Positions 17,878 to 26,374 of a stretch of DNA of 64,000 bases are shown one piece after another. The DNA lies in assembly GCF_020421205.1 (NCBI RefSeq), contig NZ_JAIZZH010000003.1, positions 124,001 to 188,000 of the forward strand. Direction: 5' to 3'. The notes below the pieces were generated by a model. That model searched no databases. It saw only the letters and a list, made by a program, of their open reading frames with translations, and had not been told where the DNA came from. Within the stretch, counting starts at the first letter, position 1. Each line of letters starts with the position of its first letter. The stretch comes from Hymenobacter pini (GTDB taxonomy: Bacteria > Bacteroidota > Bacteroidia > Cytophagales > Hymenobacteraceae). The translations under genes and the position numbers were made by a program.

Positions 17878-19419
17878 ATGAAGTTTAAGCTCTCTACCAA
17901 AATATTTGCGGGCTTCCTGGTTATTTCCGTGCTGTTTGCGGCAGTAGTGGCCATTAACTACCAGTTGTCGAGAGCTGTGCTGCGCAACTCCCAGCGGGTG
18001 GAACGCTCCCAGCGCATCACGGGGGAGGCCACCACCCTCATGCGCAACATCATCGACATGGAAACTGGCTTCCGGGGCTACCTGCTCATTGGCAATGCGG
18101 TGGTGCTGGATCCTTACTACGAAGGCGAGCGAAACCTGCTGGGCCGTTTTGCGCAACTGCGCAACGAGCTGACGCTGGGCACCCCGCAGTACGAGCGGAT
18201 GGTGCGGGCCCAGTACCTGTTTCAGCAGTGGGCCGCCTACTCGCACTTATTGATTAGCGAAAAGCGGGAAGCCCTGCGGCGCAACCCCAACCAAACCGGC
18301 CTCGATGGCCTGGAGCACCGCAACCTCACCACCGACCTCACCGGCAAAAAGCTGATGGACCAGATTCGGGTGCTGTTTGCTGTCTTCGACCAGGAAGAGG
18401 CTGATATCCGGGTGAAGCAGCGCATGAAACTGCAGAGCAGCATCCGCGAAACCCGCATCCTTTCCGTTACCATCACCCTCACAACTATTTTCTTGGGGCT
18501 GCTGTACGCGGCCTACATCGTGCGGCTGTTTTCGCGGCGCATCCGGGGTATGGTGCAGCAGGCCCAGCGCATTGCCAACGGCGACTACACGGCCCAGGCG
18601 CCGGATACGGCCAGCGACGAGCTAACCAAATTGTCGGAGTCGCTGAACGTGATGACTGAAACCATCAACACCAACATCCGGCAGCTGGAGCGCCGCAACC
18701 AGGAACTGGACCAATTCGCCTACGTGGTATCGCACGATTTGAAAGCGCCGCTACGGGGAATTGAAACGGCCTCGCGCTGGATTGAGGAAGACATGGGCCA
18801 GGAGCTGCCCGACCACATTCGGGAGTTTCTGCAACTGATGCGGACCCGGGTGCGGCGCATGGAAAACCTCATTACCGGCATTCTGGACTTAGCCCGGGTG
18901 GGCCGGGTGCCCCAGGCCGATGAAGCCGTTTTTGTACGCCAGCTCCTGCGCGAAATCATTGAATCGTTGGAGTTGCCGGCTGGCTTTGAGGTAGAGCTGC
19001 CGTTTTACCTGCCCACCATTCATACCAACCGGGTGCAGCTGCAGCAAGTGTTTACCAACCTCATCAGCAACGCGGCCAAGTACCACCACCAGCCGGAGCA
19101 CGGCGTGGTGCGCATTGGCTGCGTGGAGGGCCCCAAGTTCTACACGTTTTCCGTGGCGGATAATGGCCCCGGCATTGCCCCGGAGTACCACGAGCGGATT
19201 TTTGTGATTTTCCAGACCCTAACGGAGCGCGACACGCTGGAAAGCACGGGTGTAGGACTGGCTATTGTAAAGAAAATTGTGGAGCGCCAGGGTGGTTCTA
19301 TCCACGTTGAATCTACTGAGGGACAGGGGGCTACTTTCATCTTCACCTGGCCCAAAGAGCCCCCGCGCCGCAACGAGGAACCGCAGAAGACCCGGCCAAA
19401 ATCCGCCCTCCTGCGTTAA
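17878..19419 (+). CDS. CHASE3-HAMP sensor histidine kinase
   Basis: A membrane-bound sensor kinase of 513 aa. TM1 is at about residues 8-27; an extracytoplasmic CHASE3 domain (about 35-170) has DMETGFRGYLLIGN; TM2 is at about 197-219; a HAMP domain follows. The HisKA H-box is QFAYVVSHDLKAPLRG. The ATPase core keeps NLISNAAKYHHQPE (N box), ADNGPGIAPE (G1) and STGVGLAIVKKIVE (G2). The kinase type resembles phytochrome-like and Rcp1-partnered kinases. The CZB protein precedes it and a single-domain receiver follows 49 bp downstream, forming a probable phosphorelay. Confidence 0.95.
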   Translation: MKFKLSTKIFAGFLVISVLFAAVVAINYQLSRAVLRNSQRVERSQRITGEATTLMRNIIDMETGFRGYLLIGNAVVLDPYYEGERNLLGRFAQLRNELTLGTPQYERMVRAQYLFQQWAAYSHLLISEKREALRRNPNQTGLDGLEHRNLTTDLTGKKLMDQIRVLFAVFDQEEADIRVKQRMKLQSSIRETRILSVTITLTTIFLGLLYAAYIVRLFSRRIRGMVQQAQRIANGDYTAQAPDTASDELTKLSESLNVMTETINTNIRQLERRNQELDQFAYVVSHDLKAPLRGIETASRWIEEDMGQELPDHIREFLQLMRTRVRRMENLITGILDLARVGRVPQADEAVFVRQLLREIIESLELPAGFEVELPFYLPTIHTNRVQLQQVFTNLISNAAKYHHQPEHGVVRIGCVEGPKFYTFSVADNGPGIAPEYHERIFVIFQTLTERDTLESTGVGLAIVKKIVERQGGSIHVESTEGQGATFIFTWPKEPPRRNEEPQKTRPKSALLR

Positions 19420-19468
19420 TAGCCGTATAAGCTGACGGCCGCAGATGGCCTTTACCCGGTAAGCATCC

Positions 19469-19912
19469 ATGAACCCTGAAGCCGACCAACCCAGCATCCT
19501 TCTGGTAGAAGATGACCAGATGGATATTATGAACGTGCAGCGGGAGCTGCGCAAGCATAACGTAACCGTACCTCTATACGTGGCCCGTAACGGCCGCGAG
19601 GCCCTAAACATGCTGCGCGGCGAGGGCGGGCAGGAGCAGATTCCGAAACCCAGCGTGGTTATGCTCGACCTGAATATGCCCCGCATGAATGGCCTGGAAC
19701 TACTGGAAACGCTGCGCTCCGACCCCGATTTTGTGGGTCTGAACGTGTTTATCACCACCACTTCCGACCTGGAAACCGACCGGCTCAAAGCTCAGGACCT
19801 AGCCGTGAGTGGCTACATCATCAAACCCCTGAGCTTCGAGAGTTTTGGGGAAGGCGGCACTTCGGTAGATGGCTTCAGCCTATTCCTCGATTTGCTGCGT
19901 CTGAAGGAGTAG
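19469..19912 (+). CDS. Single-domain response regulator (Rcp1-like)
   Basis: A 147-aa receiver without output domain. The acidic pair is in LLVEDDQMDI, the phospho-acceptor Asp in VVMLDLNMPRMNG, the switch Thr/Ser in VFITTTSD and the conserved Lys in YIIKPLSFE. It resembles receivers that pair with phytochrome-type kinases and act by protein contact or phosphotransfer. It lies directly downstream of the CHASE3 kinase and is probably its target. An inverted repeat that can terminate transcription follows the stop. Confidence 0.95.
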   Translation: MNPEADQPSILLVEDDQMDIMNVQRELRKHNVTVPLYVARNGREALNMLRGEGGQEQIPKPSVVMLDLNMPRMNGLELLETLRSDPDFVGLNVFITTTSDLETDRLKAQDLAVSGYIIKPLSFESFGEGGTSVDGFSLFLDLLRLKE

Positions 19913-19945
19913 CGCTCCACTTTCAGCGTAAGACTTAATACAGCA

Positions 19946-20007
19946 AAGGACCTTACCACGCCAGCACGAGCCGTATAGGCGGCTTGTTCTCGCGTGGTAA
20001 GGTCCTT
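19946..20007. repeat. Inverted repeat AAGGACCTTACCACG, likely also terminator
   Basis: A 15-bp perfect inverted repeat (19946-19960 and 19993-20007) with a 32-bp centre. The arm equals the inner part of the repeat at 10045-10134. It sits between the receiver gene and the convergent rnhB. Confidence 0.8.
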
Positions 20008-20042
20008 CTCTTTGTTCGATGTAAGCCACTGAGGCAGTGCCG

Positions 20043-20618
20043 CTATAGCAGCCGGAAGCCCATCCGGTGGTGCTCGGTGGGGCCGAACTCCCGGATGGCA
20101 GCCCGGTGCTGGGCCGTAGGATACCCAGCGTTCTGCTCCCAGCCGTAATGCGGGTACAGCGCCGCCAGCTCGGTCATCCGCTCGTCGCGGAAGGTTTTGG
20201 CCAGCACCGAGGCCGCCGCAATGGAGCGGTACAGCCCGTCGCCGCCCACAATGCACGTGTGGGGCAGCGTGGCGTGAGCCCGAAACCGGTTGCCATCCAC
20301 CAATAAATGCGTAGGCGGGGTGCCCAGTTGCGCCACGGCGCGGTGCATGGCTAGGTAGCTGGCCTGGGCAATATTAATGCTGGCAATTTCCTCGGGCGAG
20401 GCTTCAGCCACGGCCCAGGCCACGGCCTCCTGGCAAATTTCAGCCCGCACCAATTCCCGCCGCCGGGCCGTCATCTGCTTGGAATCGTTGAGGTACTGCG
20501 GGGCAAAATCGGGCGGCAGAATAACGGCCGCCGCAAACACGGGGCCGGCTAGGCAGCCGCGGCCTGCTTCATCAAGGCCCGCCTCCAGGGGCTCGCCGGT
20601 ATGCGAAACTCGTAACAT
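20043..20618 (-). CDS. rnhB: Ribonuclease HII
   Basis: It cleaves the RNA strand of RNA-DNA hybrids and removes misincorporated ribonucleotides. The 191-aa protein has the RNase HII catalytic motifs: AGLDEAGRGCLAGPVFAAA (Asp-Glu and the GRG tip), LNDSKQMTARRR, LLVDGNRF and IVGGDGLYRSIAAASVLAK. ATG 20618 is the only start downstream of the promoter: the TACTTTTG box ends at 20624, so only five bases separate it from the ATG, and the message may be leaderless. It is convergent with the kinase cluster. Confidence 0.96.
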   Translation of the reverse strand: MLRVSHTGEPLEAGLDEAGRGCLAGPVFAAAVILPPDFAPQYLNDSKQMTARRRELVRAEICQEAVAWAVAEASPEEIASINIAQASYLAMHRAVAQLGTPPTHLLVDGNRFRAHATLPHTCIVGGDGLYRSIAAASVLAKTFRDERMTELAALYPHYGWEQNAGYPTAQHRAAIREFGPTEHHRMGFRLL

Positions 20619-20623
20619 ACTGG

Positions 20624-20631
20624 CAAAAGTA
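20624..20631 (-). promoter_or_regulatory. -7 promoter element (TACTTTTG) of rnhB
   Basis: An exact match on the minus strand, followed by CCAGT and then the ATG at 20618. Transcription would begin at or next to the start codon. Confidence 0.65.
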
Positions 20632-20679
20632 CGGTCCACGGGCAGTTATTGCCGCGCCCGTAGCTGGCCTGCATACGGC

Positions 20680-20721
20680 AAAAAGCCTCCGCGGTGGCCG
20701 TGGCACCCGCAGAGGCTTTTT
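20680..20721 (-). terminator. Terminator of the small hydrophilic gene
   Basis: AAAAAGCCTC and GAGGCTTTTT form the outer stem and GCGG/CCGC extends it. The T tract on the minus strand fits the gene ending at 20776. Confidence 0.85.
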
Positions 20722-20775
20722 GGTGGAACTATGAGTTGAAAAACTAATCAGGCCACAAATGGCTCTCTGAAGCGG

Positions 20776-21018
20776 CTAGTGACGGCCGGCCGTTGAGCCA
20801 GCATCGGCGGAAGGCGTCTCGCCCCGGCGGAAGCCTTGCTTGTCGCGTGGGCCTTCGTCTAGGCTTTCGTCTTCGTCAGTTGAAATATATTCGTTGGTAG
20901 TGGGCCCCAGCCCGCCGGTGTTCTGCTCCAGGGCAGCCTCGGCTTCGGCATGTTTCAGGTTGAACAGGGGGTCTCCGGGTTGAGCTTGCGAGGATTGGTT
21001 TTTGGGTTGATTGGCCAT
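20776..21018 (-). CDS. Small hydrophilic protein of unknown function
   Basis: An 80-aa acidic, low-complexity protein beginning MANQPKNQSSQAQPG, with NLKHAEAEAALEQNTGG and EYISTDEDESLDEGP. It has no hydrophobic segment and no recognisable domain, and may be disordered. ATG 21018 is chosen because the open frame upstream runs through a small-RNA-like region (21155-21303) with its own promoter and terminator. A hairpin (CAAGGCAG at 21024-21031 with CTGCCTTG at 21050-21057) lies just before the start and could affect translation. A clear terminator at 20680-20721 supports a real gene. Confidence 0.65.
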   Translation of the reverse strand: MANQPKNQSSQAQPGDPLFNLKHAEAEAALEQNTGGLGPTTNEYISTDEDESLDEGPRDKQGFRRGETPSADAGSTAGRH

Positions 21019-21154
21019 AAAAGCAAGGCAGCAGCCGGGAAGTAAACGACTGCCTTGTGGTTGGTACGCACCGGTTTTGCTCAGGGTTGGACGGCAGAGC
21101 TTACAGGATTTTGGGCTCGCACAACCGACGGGCTTATTGGTAGCCATTGGGCAA

Positions 21155-21183
21155 TAAAAAAACCGCTGCCCGTGGCAGCGGCC
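21155..21183 (-). terminator. Terminator of the candidate small RNA
   Basis: An 8-bp GC-rich stem (CCGCTGCC, loop CGT, GGCAGCGG) followed on the minus strand by TTTTTTT. No protein gene ends nearby on this strand. Confidence 0.85.
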
Positions 21184-21303
21184 TTTTCCGGCGCATTGGC
21201 TCGGCAAAATATCATTCATCCACCCTACTCCTTTTTGCCGAGGGCCAACACTGCGCGGTAGAAGCCTTCCTTTCCATAAACCCTACACGCGCTGAATACT
21301 TAG
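21155..21303 (-). ncRNA. Candidate structured small RNA of about 150 nt
   Basis: A minus-strand unit bounded by an exact -7 box TACCTTTG (21309-21316) and a strong terminator (CCGCTGCC/GGCAGCGG stem at 21163-21181 followed by seven T). Inside, a long stem is visible: GCGCA/TGCGC (21252-21256 with 21191-21195), TTGG/CCAA (21245-21248 with 21196-21199) and CTCGGCAAAA/TTTTGCCGAG (21233-21242 with 21200-21209), closing a purine-rich 23-nt loop. Bulges lie only on one side. No convincing ORF exists; a 21-codon ATG frame is possible. It does not match 4.5S, tmRNA or RNase P RNA as I know them; 6S RNA cannot be excluded. Confidence 0.6.
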
Positions 21304-21308
21304 TACGC

Positions 21309-21316
21309 CAAAGGTA
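21309..21316 (-). promoter_or_regulatory. -7 promoter element (TACCTTTG) of the candidate small RNA
   Basis: An exact consensus match on the minus strand, pointing into the 150-nt unit that ends in the terminator at 21155-21183. Confidence 0.6.
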
Positions 21317-21432
21317 GCATGGCCAGTAGCCAGCCCGCTGGTTTATTGGGCCAATGATGCCAGATACCCGGCCAATGACGCCATCTGCCCGTCTAGGATA
21401 GCGTGCCCGATCAAGGAGCCGCCATTGTGCCC

Positions 21433-21440
21433 TACCTTTG
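21433..21440 (+). promoter_or_regulatory. -7 promoter element (TACCTTTG) of the NUDIX gene
   Basis: An exact match 32 nt upstream of ATG 21473. It gives a leader of about 27 nt and fixes the start codon. Confidence 0.65.
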
Positions 21441-21472
21441 CACGGCTCGTTCCACATCACGCCCTATCTTCT

Positions 21473-22045
21473 ATGAACAACTTTGTTGCCCCGGAAATCG
21501 ACGAGAACCACAACCCTTGGCAAGTCCACCAATCGGAAATTAAGTATCAGAACCCCTGGATTCGGGTACGGGAAGACCAGATAACCAACCCCGCCGGTAA
21601 CCCCGGTATCTACGGAGTGGTATCGATGAAAAACAAGGCGCTGGGCATCATTCCGGTGGATGCGGAGGGCAATACCTGGCTGGTGGGGCAATACCGCTAC
21701 ACGCTCAGCGAATACAGCTGGGAAATTCCGATGGGTGGCGGCCCCGTGGAGCTGGACATCCTCGCCTCGGCCCAACGGGAGCTCAAAGAGGAAACCGGTC
21801 TGCTGGCCCGCCGCTGGACCAACATCATGCGCCTGCACACCTCCAACTCCGTCACCGACGAGGAGGGCTTCGTATTTCTGGCGCAGGAGCTGGAGCAGGG
21901 TGAAGTTGAACCCGAAGAAACCGAGGACCTGCGCCTCTGGAAACTGCCGCTGAGCCAAGCCGTGGAGCTGGTGATGAACGGGCGCATTACCGATGCCATC
22001 AGCGTGGCCGGTTTGCTGAAAGCGGCCCGTATTCTGGGGCTGTAG
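21473..22045 (+). CDS. NUDIX hydrolase, ADP-ribose pyrophosphatase-like
   Basis: A 190-aa NUDIX-fold enzyme of the NudF/ADP-sugar pyrophosphatase type that probably hydrolyses ADP-ribose or a related nucleoside-diphosphate sugar. The N-terminal strand segment IKYQNPWIRVREDQ is typical. The Nudix box is EIPMGGGPVELDILASAQRE followed by LKEETGL; the REx2EE core is intact, while the first Glu of the classic box is displaced by one residue, as I remember for this subgroup. It is a single gene. Start ATG 21473 follows the promoter; earlier in-frame starts lie in or before the -7 box. Confidence 0.88.
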   Translation: MNNFVAPEIDENHNPWQVHQSEIKYQNPWIRVREDQITNPAGNPGIYGVVSMKNKALGIIPVDAEGNTWLVGQYRYTLSEYSWEIPMGGGPVELDILASAQRELKEETGLLARRWTNIMRLHTSNSVTDEEGFVFLAQELEQGEVEPEETEDLRLWKLPLSQAVELVMNGRITDAISVAGLLKAARILGL

Positions 22046-22134
22046 GGCTTCTGGTCCTAGTTTACCGGTTCACGGTATCCTCACACTTGCCGCCTGTACT
22101 TGGCCGGTTTCGTCGCATTCCGTTCCATCAGCTG

Positions 22135-22142
22135 TATTTTTG
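22135..22142 (+). promoter_or_regulatory. -7 promoter element (TATTTTTG) of plsC
   Basis: An exact match followed by TGCGT and then ATG 22148, the same five-base spacing as at rnhB, which predicts a leaderless mRNA. Confidence 0.6.
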
Positions 22143-22147
22143 TGCGT

Positions 22148-22963
22148 ATGTCGCGCCTGTTTCGCTATATCGGCCATCGGCTCTATACTACCTGGGCTAC
22201 GTTCTGGTTTGTCATGCCCTTCGTGCTCACGTACCCTCTGCAGTGGCTGCTGAGCCGCCGGCCGCAGTGGCACCGCTACCTGCACGGCCTCAACCGGCAG
22301 TGGGCCCGGTTATTCATCTTTATGTGGGGTGTGCCCGTGGAAACCGTGCGCAAACAGCCTCTTTCGCCCACGCAGCCATACGTGTACGTTGCCAACCACA
22401 GCTCTTACATTGATATTCCGCTGCTGTTTCGCACCATTCCGGGCTGGCTCAACATCATGGGCAAAAGCTCGTTGGCTGAGGTTCCGCTGTGGGGTCCCAT
22501 CTTCGGCAGCGTGTATATCACCGTTGACCGCGCCAACGCGGTAAGCCGGGGCCGGGCCATGGTGCAGGCCCGCCAGACGCTGGAAGCGGGCCGCTCGGTT
22601 ATCATCTTTCCAGAAGGGCGCATTGGCAAGCACCCGGGTCAGCAGCTCGACCCGTTTAAAGACGGAGCTTTTCTGCTGGCTATTGCGGCCGGGGTGCCCA
22701 TTGTGCCCGTCACCATGCCGCTGAACCACCGCTTCATGCCCGATGTTAGCGGCCTGCGGGTGCGCTATTCGCCCCTGGCCATTATTGTGCACGAGCCTAT
22801 TCCTACCACCGGCCTGACGGTTGCCGATGCGCCTCAACTCAAACAGCAGGCTTTTTCCGTTATTGCCAGTGCCCTGCGCCCCGAGGCCGGCGGTGTTCCG
22901 GAAGCCAGCACGTGGCGGCGGCCGGCCCCCCAACCCGAAGCGCGCAAGTCCACGCCGGTGTAA
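22148..22963 (+). CDS. plsC: 1-acyl-sn-glycerol-3-phosphate acyltransferase
   Basis: It acylates lysophosphatidic acid to phosphatidic acid at the inner membrane. The 271-aa protein has an N-terminal hydrophobic segment (FVMPFVLTYPLQWLL), block I VANHSSYIDIPLL (HxxxxD), block II with KSSLAEVPLWG, block III IIFPEGRIG (EGxR) and block IV PIVPVTM. A proline-rich tail ends the protein. ATG 22148 is selected because the TATTTTTG box ends only five bases before it. gatC follows with its own promoter. Confidence 0.93.
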   Translation: MSRLFRYIGHRLYTTWATFWFVMPFVLTYPLQWLLSRRPQWHRYLHGLNRQWARLFIFMWGVPVETVRKQPLSPTQPYVYVANHSSYIDIPLLFRTIPGWLNIMGKSSLAEVPLWGPIFGSVYITVDRANAVSRGRAMVQARQTLEAGRSVIIFPEGRIGKHPGQQLDPFKDGAFLLAIAAGVPIVPVTMPLNHRFMPDVSGLRVRYSPLAIIVHEPIPTTGLTVADAPQLKQQAFSVIASALRPEAGGVPEASTWRRPAPQPEARKSTPV

Positions 22964-22981
22964 GCCCGGAGTTGTTTTCCG

Positions 22982-22989
22982 TACTTTTG
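22982..22989 (+). promoter_or_regulatory. -7 promoter element (TACTTTTG) of gatC
   Basis: An exact match 24 nt upstream of the GTG start at 23013. It shows that gatC and the genes behind it need not depend on plsC transcription. Confidence 0.65.
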
Positions 22990-23012
22990 ACTTTTCAGCT
23001 TTCTATTTTCCC

Positions 23013-23300
23013 GTGAGCACCGACCTGAATACCCTGCGGGGCCTGGCCCATCTGGCCCGCCTTGAGTTCGACGAAACCAAAGAGCAGCAGATGCTCGGCG
23101 ACCTGAATAAAATTCTGGATTGGGTTGACCAGTTGCGTCAGCTCAACACCGATAACGTGGAGCCACTGGTGCACCTCTCGCACGAAATCAACGTGCTGCG
23201 CGCCGATGAGCCGTTGAACACCGTGAGCCACCAGGCCGGTCTGAGCAATGCGCCGCGCAAGGACTCCGATTATTTCCGCGTACCCAAAGTACTGGAATAG
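23013..23300 (+). CDS. gatC: Aspartyl/glutamyl-tRNA amidotransferase subunit C
   Basis: The small subunit of GatCAB, which converts Glu-tRNA(Gln) or Asp-tRNA(Asn) to Gln- or Asn-tRNA. The 95-aa protein matches the family: LRGLAHLARLEFDE, LGDLNKILDWVDQLRQLNT, VEPLVH and the C-terminal LRADEP with a DYFRVPKVLE ending. The start is GTG 23013 (VSTDLN), set by the TACTTTTG box; longer frames upstream overlap plsC. gatA and gatB are not in the window. Confidence 0.95.
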   Translation: MSTDLNTLRGLAHLARLEFDETKEQQMLGDLNKILDWVDQLRQLNTDNVEPLVHLSHEINVLRADEPLNTVSHQAGLSNAPRKDSDYFRVPKVLE

Positions 23301-23306
23301 CGCCCG

Positions 23307-26300
23307 GTGCCGGTTTCCACTCCCTCCGCAGCATTGGCCCGCCCCACTTGGTGGCGAGGCCCTCTGGCGCTTTTAGCCCTTTGCGCAGTACTGGCAGTGG
23401 CCTTGGCAGGCTGGCACTACGCCACTGCCGAGGATGTGGTGCTGCCCATCAGGCCGGTAGCGCAGCTCACGCCGGTGCCTACCACCGTAGCCCAAGTTCC
23501 GCTTGGCGTAGCCCGCCTGCCCATTCAGGCCAACGGCTACCTGGTCACGCAAACCTGGGACGTGGCCGGCCCTTTCGTGCGGCCCGATGCGGCTTTGGCG
23601 TTGGTGGCATTTCTGGGAGTGGCTCTGGCCTATTTCCTGGCGGCCATTAGCGCCGCCGCGCGCCCGGTATTCATTGCCGGCATGGCCATGGTTATCTTCC
23701 TGTTGATGTCATTGAATGCCGATTTACTGGGCATTTTCGACGTGCAGAAGCAGTATTTTTTACTGGTGGCTTTGGCCGTATTGGGCGGACCGGCTTATTA
23801 CTTCCACGCCTTCCGGCCCGATGTTCAGTTTCTGCCGCGCCTAGGGTTGTTTGTGGTGCTGGTAGGCGGACTGGGTGCTTTGCTGTTTCTGCACAATCCC
23901 AATGATACCAGCGTAACGGCGCTGCACTTGGGAGCGTTTTTCACCGCCAGCGGCGCCGTGGCATTTGCACTGCTGGTGCTGTGGGTAGCCTTTGAAAATG
24001 TGCACGGCCTGTTGTGGCTCAACACCCAGGCCGATACGCCCGCTGGCCGGTTTGGCTTGTGGCCCTTTTTACTGACCAGCGGCTTGTACCTGAGCGTATT
24101 GCTGCTGTACTACCTCAACCAAAGTGAAACCGTGCTGCTGCCGGGTTTGCACCTCGACCCCTACGTGCTGCTCATTCCGGCCGTGGTGGTAGGTGGTTTA
24201 GGCTTACGGCGGCGAGCCAGCACCTACCAGGAGTGGCTGCCGTTCCCGGAGGCCACTGTGGTGTATGGCGTGCTGGTGATGCTAGCGGCCGCGGTGCTGG
24301 GCTATTCCCTGGCTACTGCCAACGACCCCATGCTGCAAGCCGGCCGCGACTTTACGGTACTGGCGTTTTTGTGCGTGGGGGCCGTTTTCGTGCTTTATAC
24401 ACTGTTGAATTTTGCGCCGCTGCTGCGGCAGAAGCTGCCGGTGTACCGGGTAGTGTTCGAGCCCCGCCGCTTCCCGTTCTACGCCATGTACGCCGTGGGT
24501 ATTGCCGCGCTGCTGGCGGTAGCCCTGCGTAATAACTTCTATCTGCTCGACCAGGTACAGGCGGCTTCCTTTAACAACCTTGGCGACCTGGCCCGGCTGG
24601 AAAGTGAACTCACGCCGGATGATATGTCGCAGGCGCTGCTGGCCGAGCGTTACTACGCCGAAAGTGACGTACTGGATCAGCATAATCACAAGGCTAGCCT
24701 GGGCCGGGCGGCCCTGTACCGCTTCCGGCTACAACGCCAAAACGAAATCAACATTTTGCGCCGGGCACTGGCCCGTCGGCCTTCTGAGCGCATTTCGCTG
24801 CGCTTGGCGTCGATGTACAATGAGCCCAGTGATTTTTTGGACCGCTTAGCTGTACTCCGCGACGGACTTAAAGCTACTCCCGGCAGTGCCGCCCTCAACG
24901 GCGACCTGGCCCAGCTCTACTCCCGCTCTGCTCTCACCGATTCTACGGAGTTTTACCAGGCCCGCGCCGAAGCTGCTGCTCCCCACGACGCGGTGCTCCA
25001 GGCCAATCAATTGGCTTACCTTATCCGGCAACAGCAATGGCCACAGGCTCAGGAGTTGGCTCAGGCAACTGCCAGTTCTACTGATGATGCGTTGCGCAGC
25101 AACGCCCTGCTGCTGGCGCAACTCTCGGGCCGTCCTGCTGCCACCTCTGCTCCTATTGATACGGCTGGTGTACTCACGCCTACCCGGTTCGCGCATCTGT
25201 ACCACGATGCGCTGGGACGGGCCATCCGTCACGACACGACGTTGCTGCCTGTGCTGCCCCGGTTGATGGCTCGCTCAGCCAATGAAGCCTACCACGACCA
25301 GTTGTTGTTTCTGCGAGCCTTCACCCAGCACCACGGGGGCCAGCCCGTAGCGGCCCAAGCTACTCTCGCCCCGTTGGCGGCGGGCTCCGAAGCCTCGGCG
25401 GCCTATTACCAGCAGCTGCAGGGCATGTGGCTGCTTGAGCAAGGTCTGCCAGCTCCGGCCGCCCTACGCCTGCAGGAAGCCCGCCAGAACGGCTCAACCA
25501 CTGCCGCCCTACCCGAAGCAGCCGCCCTCGCCCTCAGCAACCAGCCCGATTCTGCTTACCAGGTTGCCAAGCAAGCTTTGCTCGCTTCGGAACCCAGTAC
25601 CCGACCGGTAGCCCGCCAGTTGGTAACGGTGCTTGAGCCAGACTTCCGTGCGCAGTATGCACAAGCTTCCGATTCCCTCCGCGCCCAGTATGTAGTTGTA
25701 CGCGGTGATGAGCTACCGGCAGCAGAGCTATTGCCAGCGGCTTCGCAGATAACCACACCAGCCCTGCGTGCCGCTGCCCTAGTGGCCCAATTGCCTCGGG
25801 CCCTGCAGCAGAACCAGCTTGCAGCCGTGCAACAGGTTTTGCAGCAGGCACCACCTGTTCAGGCAGCCCAAGCCTCACCCTGGAATGTAGTGCGGGGTCA
25901 AGTGTTTACTCGCACCAAGCAGTGGCCTGCTTTGCGCCAGTTGGTGCAGCAAGGCCGGTTTGAGGGCTTCGACCGACTCCCACTGCTGTATTTCCGCGCA
26001 GCCTTGGCTGAGGCCGACAACCAGCCCAAGCAAGCGGCCAGCCTGTACGCCCAATTGGTGCAGCAGGCCCCTTTCGTGGAGGATGGCCTAGTGGCGGCAG
26101 CCGCTTTCTATTCCCGGCAGCACGACGACAACCTCGCTTACAACACACTGCTGCGGGGCGTTGAGTATAACCCTGCTTCTATCCCGCTGCTGAAAGCCTA
26201 CGTGCTAGCCTCAATTCCTGTAGGCCTCACCGAGTACGCCCAGTCGCCCCTCTACCGCCTGGGCACATTGCTTTCCCCCGCAGATTACGCTACCTTTCGT

Positions 26301-26357
26301 ACAGAGTACGAGGCGCGGCGCGCGGCGCGTGCTGCTTCCGCTGCTCCCTGGAACTAA
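23307..26357 (+). CDS. Very large membrane protein with repeat-rich C-terminal half, unknown function
   Basis: A 1016-aa protein starting with GTG only 6 bp after gatC. Residues about 20-415 hold some eleven hydrophobic helices (for example [17 protein letters not shown] near the start, VFLLYTLL-type segments near 370). The remaining 600 residues are soluble, helical and alanine/leucine/glutamine-rich, with regular paired helices of TPR style, such as [21 protein letters not shown] do not recognise a family. An ABC-type ATPase starts 17 bp later, so translation of the three genes may be linked. The N-terminal half has a look of a polytopic envelope protein, but no catalytic motif stands out. 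Confidence 0.85.
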   Translation: MPVSTPSAALARPTWWRGPLALLALCAVLAVALAGWHYATAEDVVLPIRPVAQLTPVPTTVAQVPLGVARLPIQANGYLVTQTWDVAGPFVRPDAALALVAFLGVALAYFLAAISAAARPVFIAGMAMVIFLLMSLNADLLGIFDVQKQYFLLVALAVLGGPAYYFHAFRPDVQFLPRLGLFVVLVGGLGALLFLHNPNDTSVTALHLGAFFTASGAVAFALLVLWVAFENVHGLLWLNTQADTPAGRFGLWPFLLTSGLYLSVLLLYYLNQSETVLLPGLHLDPYVLLIPAVVVGGLGLRRRASTYQEWLPFPEATVVYGVLVMLAAAVLGYSLATANDPMLQAGRDFTVLAFLCVGAVFVLYTLLNFAPLLRQKLPVYRVVFEPRRFPFYAMYAVGIAALLAVALRNNFYLLDQVQAASFNNLGDLARLESELTPDDMSQALLAERYYAESDVLDQHNHKASLGRAALYRFRLQRQNEINILRRALARRPSERISLRLASMYNEPSDFLDRLAVLRDGLKATPGSAALNGDLAQLYSRSALTDSTEFYQARAEAAAPHDAVLQANQLAYLIRQQQWPQAQELAQATASSTDDALRSNALLLAQLSGRPAATSAPIDTAGVLTPTRFAHLYHDALGRAIRHDTTLLPVLPRLMARSANEAYHDQLLFLRAFTQHHGGQPVAAQATLAPLAAGSEASAAYYQQLQGMWLLEQGLPAPAALRLQEARQNGSTTAALPEAAALALSNQPDSAYQVAKQALLASEPSTRPVARQLVTVLEPDFRAQYAQASDSLRAQYVVVRGDELPAAELLPAASQITTPALRAAALVAQLPRALQQNQLAAVQQVLQQAPPVQAAQASPWNVVRGQVFTRTKQWPALRQLVQQGRFEGFDRLPLLYFRAALAEADNQPKQAASLYAQLVQQAPFVEDGLVAAAAFYSRQHDDNLAYNTLLRGVEYNPASIPLLKAYVLASIPVGLTEYAQSPLYRLGTLLSPADYATFRTEYEARRAARAASAAPWN

Positions 26358-26374
26358 CCCCTGGCCTTTCGGAT

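Noticed and set aside
21019..21219. N-terminal extension of the small hydrophilic gene
   Set aside because: It would run through the terminator and long stem of the candidate RNA; the Cys-rich residues look random.
21212..21460. 82-codon minus-strand ORF
   Set aside because: It crosses the TACCTTTG promoter and the NUDIX start region and its composition is not protein-like; the small-RNA reading explains the DNA better.
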